This document shows, piece after piece, positions 22,795 through 30,618 of a stretch of DNA of 64,000 bases. The stretch spans positions 38,517 to 102,516 of the forward strand of contig NZ_CADIJX010000015.1 in assembly GCF_902859625.1 (NCBI RefSeq). Reading direction: 5' to 3'. The notes under the pieces are model-generated. The model worked only from the letters and a program-made list of their open reading frames with translations. It was not told where the DNA came from and did not search any database. Within the stretch, counting starts at the first letter, position 1, and each line of letters opens with the position of its first letter. The stretch is from Achromobacter pestifer. Lineage in GTDB: Bacteria > Pseudomonadota > Gammaproteobacteria > Burkholderiales > Burkholderiaceae_B. The position numbers and the translations under genes were made by a program.

Positions 22795-25197
22795 ATGACG
22801 ACAGAACACGCCAGTACGCACGGTCGGCCGGGCAAGCCGCAAGGAGTGGGCGCGCGGGTGCCGCGCAAGGAGGATGCGCGCCATCTGCTCGGCAAGGGCA
22901 ATTTCGTGGCCGATATGGCCATGCCCGGGTTGAGCGAAGTGGCGTTCCTGCGCAGTCCGCTGGCGCATGCGCGCATCGCTTCGGTGCGCGTGGCCGACCA
23001 GATCGCGGGCAATGTGTTTCTGCGTCAGTCGATGGCCGACGCGCGCGACATCGTGGCCGATTCGACGCTGCCCACCTATCAGGCGTCCGCGCAGCCGCCG
23101 CTGGCATCGGGCAAGGTCCGTTTCGTCGGAGAACCCATCGCCATGGTGTTTGCACCGACGCGCGCCGAAGCCGAGGACCATGCCGAATTGATCGAGGTCG
23201 ATTACGACGACCTGCCGGTGTATGCGGACGTGGACAGTGCCCAGGCTGCCGAGGGCGACCTGCTGCACGAGCAATGGCGCGACAACGTGTTCGTCACGCT
23301 CAACGCCGACAAGCAGTTCGACGAATACGCGGCGCAGGCCGAGGTGGTGGTGCGGCGCAAGATTGATCTGGCGCGACAGTGCATGGTGCCGATGGAAGGC
23401 AAGGCGGTGCTGGCGTACTGGGACCACCAGGCCGATCAGTTGGTCGTCGTCAGCGCCACGCAGGTGCCGCACATGATCCGCAGCGTGCTGGCCCAGTGCC
23501 TGGACCTGGAGCAGGGGCGCGTTCGGGTGGTGTCGCCGGATGTGGGCGGTGCCTTTGGCTACAAGTGCGTGCTACAGCAGGAAGAGTTGTGCGTGGCATG
23601 GTTGGCCAAGACCTTCAAGCGGCCGTTCCGCTTCATCGAGGACCGCCGCGAACACCTGACCGCGGGCGCCAATTCGCGCGAACACCATTACGAAATGGTG
23701 GCCTACGCGGATCGTCGCGGCAAGCTGCTGGCGCTGGATGCCAAGATCACCATCGACGGCGGCGCCTATTCCGTGTGGCCGTTCACCATCGGGCTGGAAC
23801 CGGGTCAGGCCATCGGCAACCTGCCGGGACCCTACGCATTCAAAGGCTACCGCTGCGTCACGAAGGCGGTGGCCACCAACAAGCCCGGCTTTGTGCCGTA
23901 TCGCGGCGTGGCGCGCACCGGCGTGTGTTTCGCCATGGAACTGACGATGGACGCGATCGCGCGCGAAGTCGGCCGCGAGCCTTGGGAAGTCCGTCAGGAA
24001 AACCTGGTGCAGGGCGAGCAGATGCCGTTCGTCAACGTCACCGGCAAGCACCTGGATAGCGGCGACTATCCGGCCAGCCTGCAACAGGCCATGGAAATGA
24101 TCGGCGTGGACGCGGTGCGCGAGCGCCAGCGGCAGGGCGAGGCCGACGGCCGCCTGATCGGCGTGGGCCTTGCGACCTACACCGAACAGGCCGCGCACGG
24201 CACGTCCGTATTCGCCGCCTGGGGCACACCCGTGATTCCCGGGTTCGACCAGGCCACCGCGCGCGTCACGCCGGATGGCGGACTGGAGTTGCGGGTGGGT
24301 GTGCATTCGCACGGCCAGGGCATGGAAACCACCTTCGCCCAGATCGCCAACGAGATCCTGGGCGTCGACGTGGGCAGCATCAAGCTGCTGCACGGCGATA
24401 CCGGGCAAACCCCGTTCTCCACCGGCACCTACGCTTCGCGTTCGCTGGTGATGTCGGGCGGGGCGGTGTCGCAGGCCTGTAAGCGCTTGCTGCCCAGGCT
24501 GACGCATATCGGCGCGCATCTGTTGCAGGCTGATCCCGCCAGCGTGGCGTGGAATGCGGATCGTCTGGAAGCTGACGGCAAGTCGGTGTCCGTCAAGGAT
24601 GTGGCGGACGCCTGGTATCTGCGGCCGCAACTGTTGCCGCCTGACGTGGACCCCAGCGGCCTGGAAGTGACCGTGGGCTACAAGCCCAAGGTCGACACCG
24701 GCTGCTTCACCTACGCCACCCATGCAGCGGTGGTGGCGGTCGATCCGGGGACCGGCGGCGTCGAGATCCTGGATTATGTCGTGGTCGAGGATTGCGGGAC
24801 CATGATCAACCCCATGGTGGTCGAAGGGCAAACCATCGGTGGCGTGGCCCAGGGCATCGGCACCGCATTCTATGAAGAGACTCCCTACGACGAGAACGGC
24901 CAGCCGCTGGCGTCGACCCTGGCGGATTACATGCTGCCCGGCGCCACCGAAGTCCCCAACATGCGCCTGCATCATTTCGAGACACCGTCCCCGCATACCG
25001 AATTCGGCGCCAAGGGCATGGGCGAGGGCGGCGCCATCGCGCCGCCAGCCGTGTTGTTCAACGCAGTCAACGATGCGCTGCGACCGCTAGGCGCGGCCGA
25101 ATTGTTGCGCACGCCCTTGTCACCGACGCGGGTGCTGGCGGCCATCGCGCAGGGCAAGCAAACGGTTCAACCGGCTGTCGCAGAGGTGACGGCATGA
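22795..25197 (+). CDS. picA1: Picolinate dehydrogenase large molybdopterin subunit (PicA1 by position)
   Basis: An 800-residue xanthine-dehydrogenase/CO-dehydrogenase-family large subunit that binds the Mo-cytosine-dinucleotide-type cofactor. Such enzymes hydroxylate N-heterocycles with water-derived oxygen; here the expected reaction is picolinate to 6-hydroxypicolinate. Landmarks are GVGARVPRKEDARHLLGKG at the N-terminus, VSPDVGGAFGYK, VPYRGVARTGVCF at the cofactor loop (not the CO-dehydrogenase AYRCSFR loop) and the catalytic-Glu region GAKGMGEGGAIAPP. The gene overlaps picA2 by four bases. Family is firm; substrate rests on the cluster. Confidence 0.88.
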   Translation: MTTEHASTHGRPGKPQGVGARVPRKEDARHLLGKGNFVADMAMPGLSEVAFLRSPLAHARIASVRVADQIAGNVFLRQSMADARDIVADSTLPTYQASAQPPLASGKVRFVGEPIAMVFAPTRAEAEDHAELIEVDYDDLPVYADVDSAQAAEGDLLHEQWRDNVFVTLNADKQFDEYAAQAEVVVRRKIDLARQCMVPMEGKAVLAYWDHQADQLVVVSATQVPHMIRSVLAQCLDLEQGRVRVVSPDVGGAFGYKCVLQQEELCVAWLAKTFKRPFRFIEDRREHLTAGANSREHHYEMVAYADRRGKLLALDAKITIDGGAYSVWPFTIGLEPGQAIGNLPGPYAFKGYRCVTKAVATNKPGFVPYRGVARTGVCFAMELTMDAIAREVGREPWEVRQENLVQGEQMPFVNVTGKHLDSGDYPASLQQAMEMIGVDAVRERQRQGEADGRLIGVGLATYTEQAAHGTSVFAAWGTPVIPGFDQATARVTPDGGLELRVGVHSHGQGMETTFAQIANEILGVDVGSIKLLHGDTGQTPFSTGTYASRSLVMSGGAVSQACKRLLPRLTHIGAHLLQADPASVAWNADRLEADGKSVSVKDVADAWYLRPQLLPPDVDPSGLEVTVGYKPKVDTGCFTYATHAAVVAVDPGTGGVEILDYVVVEDCGTMINPMVVEGQTIGGVAQGIGTAFYEETPYDENGQPLASTLADYMLPGATEVPNMRLHHFETPSPHTEFGAKGMGEGGAIAPPAVLFNAVNDALRPLGAAELLRTPLSPTRVLAAIAQGKQTVQPAVAEVTA

Positions 25198-26021
25198 AGG
25201 CGGCCGCATTCGAGTACACCCGCCCGGGGACGTTGCAAGAAGCGTTGCAGGCGCTGCGCCAGCACGAAGGCCGCGCCAAGCTGATGGCAGGCGGCCAGTC
25301 GCTGGGACCGATGCTGAACCTGCGGCTGGCACGCCCGCCGTTCGTGATCGACATTTCGGGTCTGTCCGAGTTGCGCACCGTCACGCGGCAGGACGGCATG
25401 CTGCGCGTGGGCGCGGCCGTGACGCACGCCGAGATCGAGGACGGCGTGCACGAGTTGCTGCGCGGCACGCCGCTGCAACAGGTGGCGCCGGGCATCGCGT
25501 ATCGCGCCATCCGCAATCGGGGCACGCTGGGCGGCAGCCTGGCGCACGCCGATCCGGCTGCCGACTGGGTGCTGACCGTAGTGGGCCTGGGGGCGACGCT
25601 TGAGATCGCCGGGCCGGACGGCGTACGCATGCTGCCCGCTGACGGCTACATGCAAGGCGCCTACACCACCGGGCTGCGCGAAGACGAGCTGATCGCTGCC
25701 GTGCACCTGCCGAGCCCCAGCCCGCAGGCGCGCTGGGGCTACTACAAGTTCTGCCGCAAGACCGGCGAATTCGCCGAGGCCAGCTGCGCCGCGTGGTTCG
25801 ACCCGGCGGCGGGCACGGCGCGCATTGTCGTTGGCGCGTTGGATGGGCCGCCCAGGCTATTGCCTCAGCTGAGCGCGCGTATCGCGCAGCAAGGCCTGGC
25901 GGGCCTGGACGAGACGCTGCTGGCCACTGAACTGGCCGGCGTCATGCAGGACAAGGATGAACACCATCGCAAGGTGCATGGGACCGCGGTGACGCGCTGC
26001 CTGGCTCAGGCGTTGGGTTGA
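25194..26021 (+). CDS. picA2: Picolinate dehydrogenase medium FAD subunit (PicA2 by position)
   Basis: A 275-residue CoxM-type flavoprotein that takes electrons from the iron-sulfur subunit. It shows the FAD motifs AGGQSLGPMLNLRLARP (about residue 32) and RNRGTLGGSLAHADPAAD (about residue 103), and the C-terminal CODH flavoprotein domain (KFCRKTGEFAEASCAAW). The ATG overlaps the picA1 stop as ATGA. The three-subunit order large-medium-small is unusual against the common medium-small-large order, but matches the picA1A2A3 naming. Confidence 0.9.
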   Translation: MKAAAFEYTRPGTLQEALQALRQHEGRAKLMAGGQSLGPMLNLRLARPPFVIDISGLSELRTVTRQDGMLRVGAAVTHAEIEDGVHELLRGTPLQQVAPGIAYRAIRNRGTLGGSLAHADPAADWVLTVVGLGATLEIAGPDGVRMLPADGYMQGAYTTGLREDELIAAVHLPSPSPQARWGYYKFCRKTGEFAEASCAAWFDPAAGTARIVVGALDGPPRLLPQLSARIAQQGLAGLDETLLATELAGVMQDKDEHHRKVHGTAVTRCLAQALG

Positions 26022-26032
26022 CGGGAACAACC

Positions 26033-27238
26033 ATGGTTCAGGTGACATTGGAAGTAAATGGCAAGCGCGTGTCGCACGAGGCGCCCGCACGCATGCATCT
26101 GGGAGATTTCCTGCGGGATCAGGCACGCCTGACGGGAACCCATCTGGGATGCGAGCACGGCGTGTGTGGCGCGTGCACCGTGTTGGTCGACGGCGCACCG
26201 GTGCGGTCCTGTATTTCGTTCGCGGTGGCGTGCGAGGGCCGGCAGGTGACGACCATCGAGGGCTACGACGCCGATCCGGTGATGCAGCGGCTACGCGCCG
26301 CCTTCACAAAGCATCACGCGCTGCAATGCGGCTATTGCACGCCGGGCATGTTGGCCACGTCTCGCGATATTGTGCTGCGGCTGCCCGATGCCGATGAAAG
26401 CCGGGTCCGGGTGGAACTGTCTGGCAACCTGTGCCGCTGCACGGGCTACATGGGCATCGTCGCCGCGGTGATGGCGGTGCTGGCCGACTTGCGCGCGCAG
26501 CCCGATGCCGCCGTGCAGGCGTTGCGCGCCGCCCAGGCGCAAGGGCGCGGCGCGGCGCCGGCGGTGGAGAAGCCGGTGGCCTTTGCCGGCTTCACCCCGG
26601 CGATGGCGAGTCCGGCGCAGCAGGCTAGCCCGGTTGCCGCCACCACCACGGCGACGACGCCGGCGGGCAAGAAAGAGGGGCGAGGCAGCCAGATTGACGG
26701 CGGCTTCCAGGTGCCATTCCCGGCGGCGGAAGTCTGGGCCTTCATGGTGGATCTGCCGGCCTTGGCCAGTTGCCTGCCCGGCGCATCGATCGAATCGCAC
26801 GAGGGCGATCGCGTCAAGGGCAAGGTCGCCATCAAGTTCGGCCCCATGGCCGCGGCCTTCAATGGCGCGGCCCGGCTGGAGCGGGACGATGCCGCGATGC
26901 GCGCGGTGTTCCGGGGAGCCGGGCAAGACTCGCTCAGCCAGTCGCGCGCCAATGGCGATATCACCTATCACCTGGAAGCGCTGTCGCCCACCGAAACAAG
27001 GGTCAACGTGAACCTGCTGTATTCGTTGCAGGGGCCGTTGGCGCAGTTCTCGCGTTCGGGCCTGGTGCAGGATTTCGTGCGTCGCATGATTGCGGACTTC
27101 GGCAACAACGTGACGGCTCGGCTGCGCCAGCCTGCGGGTCAAGGCGAGCCGTTGGTCCAGGCCAGTTTCAATCCCACGGCCATGTTCTTCAGCGTGTTGT
27201 GGGCGCGCATCAAGCGTTGGTTCGGCCGCGGCGACTGA
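26033..27238 (+). CDS. picA3: Picolinate dehydrogenase small [2Fe-2S] subunit fused to a CoxG-like domain (PicA3 by position)
   Basis: Residues 1-155 of this 401-residue protein form a normal small subunit with two [2Fe-2S] clusters: Cys40, Cys45, Cys48 and Cys60 (plant type), then Cys99, Cys102, Cys134 and Cys136. An Ala/Thr/Pro-rich linker (about 160-220) leads to a CoxG-type SRPBCC domain (about 221-370: GGFQVPFPAAEVWAFMVDLP, LASCLPGASIES) and a hydrophobic/basic tail (FFSVLWARIKRWFGRGD). In CO dehydrogenase systems CoxG is separate and links the enzyme to the membrane and quinone. A typical small subunit has about 160 residues, so this is a true fusion. I use the ATG at 26033; an in-frame TTG at 26018 would couple it to picA2. 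Confidence 0.87.
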   Translation: MVQVTLEVNGKRVSHEAPARMHLGDFLRDQARLTGTHLGCEHGVCGACTVLVDGAPVRSCISFAVACEGRQVTTIEGYDADPVMQRLRAAFTKHHALQCGYCTPGMLATSRDIVLRLPDADESRVRVELSGNLCRCTGYMGIVAAVMAVLADLRAQPDAAVQALRAAQAQGRGAAPAVEKPVAFAGFTPAMASPAQQASPVAATTTATTPAGKKEGRGSQIDGGFQVPFPAAEVWAFMVDLPALASCLPGASIESHEGDRVKGKVAIKFGPMAAAFNGAARLERDDAAMRAVFRGAGQDSLSQSRANGDITYHLEALSPTETRVNVNLLYSLQGPLAQFSRSGLVQDFVRRMIADFGNNVTARLRQPAGQGEPLVQASFNPTAMFFSVLWARIKRWFGRGD

Positions 27239-27303
27239 GCGCGGGCGAAGACAGGCCGCGGCAAGACGCGGCTGCACATTGTCGACGAAAAACGGGGAAG
27301 ATC

Positions 27304-28329
27304 ATGCACGCGGTATTCGCAAAAGGTTGGCGCAACGCGATGTTGGGCCTGGCGGCGGTCGCGCTCAGCGCATCTGCCTGGGCACAGACCCCGGAGCCGC
27401 TGCGGGTGCGGCTGGACTGGACGCCGTGGGGTGTGCACGGCGCATTCCACCTGGCGCAGCAGAAGGGCTGGTACAAGCAGGCCGGCCTGGACGTGTCGCT
27501 GGAGGATGGCAACGGCTCCGTGACAACCGTGCAGATCGTCGGCGCTGGCGACAGTTTCGACGTGGGGCACGCGGCGTTGGCCTCGGTCATGATCGCTCGC
27601 GAGAAGGGAATGCCCGTCAAGGCCGTGGCGGTGTTCGCGCGGCAAAGCGATATCGGCCTGCTGGTTCCGGCGGATTCTGGCATCACCGGGCCTGCCCAGC
27701 TCAAGGGCAAGAAGGTGGCCTACACCGCCGGTTCGCTGGAGGCACCCTTCATCGATGCGTTCCTGGCCACGGGAAAGCTCAAAAAGAGCGATCTGGAACT
27801 GATCAATGTGGATGCGGCGGGCAAGGCGTCGACTTATGCCGTGGGGCGGGCTGACGCGGCGTTCTCCACGATTCCGTTCTTCTTGCCGGTGGTGTCGCAG
27901 AATCGGCCTTCCAGTGCGGTGCGTTTCGCCGATTTTGGTCTGGATATGCCCAGCTTCGGCCTGTTCGCCAACGAAACCAAGCTGACGCAACGGCGTGAGG
28001 CCATCGCGCGCTTTGCCAGCGTCACCGCCCGAGCCTGGGAATACATCTACGCCGGGCATCAGGACGAGGCCGTGGCCGCCATTCTCCAGCAACGGCCGCA
28101 GGCCCGCTTGGACAAGGCCGTGTTGCGCGGCCAGATCGACGCCTTGCAACCGTACTTTGGCCGGCCGGCGGCGGGCGAACGCCTGGGCACGATCGTGCCG
28201 CAGGATTGGGCGCAGGCCGTCAGGACGCTGTCCTCTGTCGGGTTGATCGGCGCTGGCGCCGACGCTTCCTCGTTCTACGTGCCCGACCTGGTGCACCCGG
28301 AACGCTACGACAGTCTGGTGCAACCATGA
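27304..28329 (+). CDS. ABC transporter substrate-binding protein, NMT1/SsuA-like
   Basis: A 341-residue periplasmic receptor of the NMT1/THI5-SsuA/TauA type. A Sec signal peptide (about 1-27, ending ASAWA) is followed by the family core (RVRLDWTPWGVHGAFHLAQQ, GADSFDVGHAALAS-like region, LKGKKVAYTAGS). It is the first gene of an ABC operon segment coupled to the ATPase (ATGA overlap). Location behind picA in a PicR-controlled operon makes picolinate or another pyridine acid the likely ligand. This is inferred. Confidence 0.87.
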   Translation: MHAVFAKGWRNAMLGLAAVALSASAWAQTPEPLRVRLDWTPWGVHGAFHLAQQKGWYKQAGLDVSLEDGNGSVTTVQIVGAGDSFDVGHAALASVMIAREKGMPVKAVAVFARQSDIGLLVPADSGITGPAQLKGKKVAYTAGSLEAPFIDAFLATGKLKKSDLELINVDAAGKASTYAVGRADAAFSTIPFFLPVVSQNRPSSAVRFADFGLDMPSFGLFANETKLTQRREAIARFASVTARAWEYIYAGHQDEAVAAILQQRPQARLDKAVLRGQIDALQPYFGRPAAGERLGTIVPQDWAQAVRTLSSVGLIGAGADASSFYVPDLVHPERYDSLVQP

Positions 28330-29135
28330 CGCCGTGGGCGGTAGCCGCGCACGACGTGCGCAAACGCTATCCGGGCGCCGCGGGCGTGGAGGCGCTGGCC
28401 TCGGTGTCGGTCGAGGTGCCGCAAGGCCGTTTCGTCAGCATCCTGGGACCGAGCGGCTGCGGCAAGAGCACGTTCCTGCGATGCGTGGCGGGCCTGGAAA
28501 CCCTGTCCAGCGGAGAACTCCAGGTGGCGGGCGTGCCGGTGCAGGGCCCCCCGGAAGGGATGGGCATGGTGTTCCAGCGCGATGCGCTGCTGGAATGGCG
28601 CAACGTCTGGCGCAACATCCTGCTGCCCATCGAATTTTCGGGCAAGCCCGTTGCGGCCTACGAGAACAAGGTGCGCGAACTGCTCGCCCTGACGGGCCTG
28701 GAGGCGTTCGCCGAGAGTTATCCGCGTGAACTGTCCGGTGGCATGCGCCAGCGTGCGGCGATCTGCCGCGCCTTGGTGGATGATCCGCAGCTGCTGCTCA
28801 TGGATGAGCCTTTTGGCGCATTGGATGCGTTGACCCGCGATCAGATGAACGTGGAGTTGCAGCGGATCTGGATGGAAACGCGCAATACGGTGTTGTTTGT
28901 GACGCATGGCATTGCGGAGGCGGTGTTTCTGGGCGATGTGGTGATGGTGTTTTCGCCCCGCCCCGGCCGCATCCTGGAAACAATAGAAATCGACCTGCCG
29001 CGGCCCAGGCCCCTGGCGCTGCGTGAAACGCCGGCCTTCGGTGAATACGTGCGGCATATCCGGGGCCTGTTCCAGCAAATGGGCTTGATCGATGAGAGCG
29101 TCCGCGCCGTCTCTCACAGGGAGGCCATTCGATGA
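28326..29135 (+). CDS. ABC transporter ATP-binding protein, SsuB/TauB-like
   Basis: A 269-residue ATPase of the nitrate/sulfonate/taurine importer group. It shows Walker A GPSGCGKST, the Q-loop region MVFQRDALLEWRNVWRN, signature LSGGMRQRAAICRAL, Walker B LLLMDEPFGALDALTRD and the switch His (FVTHGIAEA). Both ends overlap neighbours by four bases, so the receptor, ATPase and permease are translated together. Confidence 0.95.
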   Translation: MTPWAVAAHDVRKRYPGAAGVEALASVSVEVPQGRFVSILGPSGCGKSTFLRCVAGLETLSSGELQVAGVPVQGPPEGMGMVFQRDALLEWRNVWRNILLPIEFSGKPVAAYENKVRELLALTGLEAFAESYPRELSGGMRQRAAICRALVDDPQLLLMDEPFGALDALTRDQMNVELQRIWMETRNTVLFVTHGIAEAVFLGDVVMVFSPRPGRILETIEIDLPRPRPLALRETPAFGEYVRHIRGLFQQMGLIDESVRAVSHREAIR

Positions 29136-29908
29136 TCCGGCTGTTGCGGGGAGCCGTCCGCCGGATGGCGGGACTGGTGTCGGTCGTGGTGTTCCTGCTG
29201 CTATGGGAAATCGCCGCCCGGGTATTCCACGTGCGAGCCATCATGCTGCCGCTGCCGGGGCAGGTGGTGCTGGAACTGGCCTCCGAATGGAGCTGGTACG
29301 CCGGCCACGCCCTCTATACCTTGATGACGACGCTGGCCGGTTTTGCGCTGGCGGTGGTGGGCGGCGTGGCGATCGCCATCATGTTGGTGGGATCGCGCTG
29401 GTTCGAGCGCTTCATCTATCCCTTGATCGTGGCCTTCAATAGCGTGCCGAAGGTCGCCATCGCGCCGCTCTTCGTGATCTGGATGGGCACGGGCGCGGAA
29501 CCGAAGATCGCCATCGCGTTCCTGATTGCCGTCTTCGCGGTGATCGTGGACACCGTTCATGGTCTGCGCTCGGTGCCCCAGGACGTGCTGGACCTGGGGC
29601 GGGTGCTGAAAGGTTCGCGCCGCGATTTCTTTTTCAAGGTGCGGTTGCCCAGCGCCTTACCCTCGATGCTGGCAGGCATGAAGGTGTCGATTTCGCTGGC
29701 GCTGGTGGGCGCCATCGTCGGGGAATTCGTGTCGTCGCAACGCGGCCTGGGTTACGTGATCATGAGCGCCCAAGGCACGTTCGACACCGTGAGGGTGTTC
29801 GCCGCGATCTTCGTGCTGGCGCTGATGGGCATGCTGCTGTTTGCGCTGTTGGTGTGGGTGGAACGCCGGTCGACGCCCTGGCTGCGGCATCACCGCGAAG
29901 ACGGTTGA
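29132..29908 (+). CDS. ABC transporter permease, SsuC/TauC-like
   Basis: A 258-residue inner-membrane permease with about six helices and the BPD_transp_1 EAA-type loop (DLGRVLKGSRRDFFFKVRLPSALP in part, from about residue 150). It completes the ABC importer of the picA operon. A C-terminal WVERRSTPWLRHHRE tail is typical of the family. Confidence 0.94.
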   Translation: MIRLLRGAVRRMAGLVSVVVFLLLWEIAARVFHVRAIMLPLPGQVVLELASEWSWYAGHALYTLMTTLAGFALAVVGGVAIAIMLVGSRWFERFIYPLIVAFNSVPKVAIAPLFVIWMGTGAEPKIAIAFLIAVFAVIVDTVHGLRSVPQDVLDLGRVLKGSRRDFFFKVRLPSALPSMLAGMKVSISLALVGAIVGEFVSSQRGLGYVIMSAQGTFDTVRVFAAIFVLALMGMLLFALLVWVERRSTPWLRHHREDG

Positions 29909-29989
29909 CGCAGGTCCGGCGTCCGGCGCGCAAAGTGCCGGCGTCGGGGTTGGGCAATGTGTGAACAGCAATAATTCTGGGGAAAACAG

Positions 29990-30616
29990 ATGCAAGCTTT
30001 ACTCGCCTTGTCGCGCGGCATAGACGCGATCAACCTGCGGATGGGACGGATCGTGTCCTGGGTGACGGTGCTGGTCGTCCTGGTCAGCGCCGGCAACGCC
30101 ATCATGCGCAAGGTCTTTCACTACAGCTCGAACGCCTGGCTGGAAATGCAGTGGTACATGTTCGGCGCCATGTTCCTGTTGACGGCGGGCTACACGCTGC
30201 TGAAGAACGACCATGTGCGCGTGGACATCATCGCGTCGCGGCTGTCGCGCCGCGCCCAGGTCTGCATTGAGATCTTCGGCGTGCTGTTCTTCCTGCTGCC
30301 GGCCTGCCTGCTGATCATGTACCTGTCCTGGCCGGTGTTCATGGATTCCTACCTGAGCAACGAGCATTCGTCCAACTCTGGCGGCCTGATCCGCTGGCCG
30401 GTCAAGCTGTTGATTCCCGTTGGTTTTGCGCTGCTGGTGCTGGCCGGCCTGTCGCACCTGATCAAGTGCATCGGCTTTCTGGCGGGACGCTGCCGCGATC
30501 CGCGCGAACGCGATGGCGCCAAGAGCGCGGAAGAGGAACTGGCCGAGGAAATTGCCCGGGAAGCGCAGGCGCGCGAAGCGGCGGCAGTGGGTGAACTGGA
30601 TAACAAGGGTCGCTGA
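29990..30616 (+). CDS. TRAP transporter small permease (DctQ family)
   Basis: A 208-residue membrane protein with four predicted helices and the DctQ core (NAIMRKVFHYSSNAWLEMQW, KNDHVRVDIIASRLSRRAQ). A charged C-terminal extension (about 170-208, rich in Arg and Glu) is longer than usual. It lies 81 bases after the ABC permease with GGGGAAAA upstream of the start. Its receptor is probably the DctP-type protein at 21662, since no other DctP gene is present. Confidence 0.93.
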   Translation: MQALLALSRGIDAINLRMGRIVSWVTVLVVLVSAGNAIMRKVFHYSSNAWLEMQWYMFGAMFLLTAGYTLLKNDHVRVDIIASRLSRRAQVCIEIFGVLFFLLPACLLIMYLSWPVFMDSYLSNEHSSNSGGLIRWPVKLLIPVGFALLVLAGLSHLIKCIGFLAGRCRDPRERDGAKSAEEELAEEIAREAQAREAAAVGELDNKGR

Positions 30617-30618
30617 TC

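Noticed and set aside
11442..27238. Nicotinate (nic) degradation cluster
   Set aside because: The lower pathway is shared, but there is no NicC flavin monooxygenase and no cytochrome-bearing NicB. A Rieske system and a gamma-resorcylate-type decarboxylase take their place, as in picolinate degradation.
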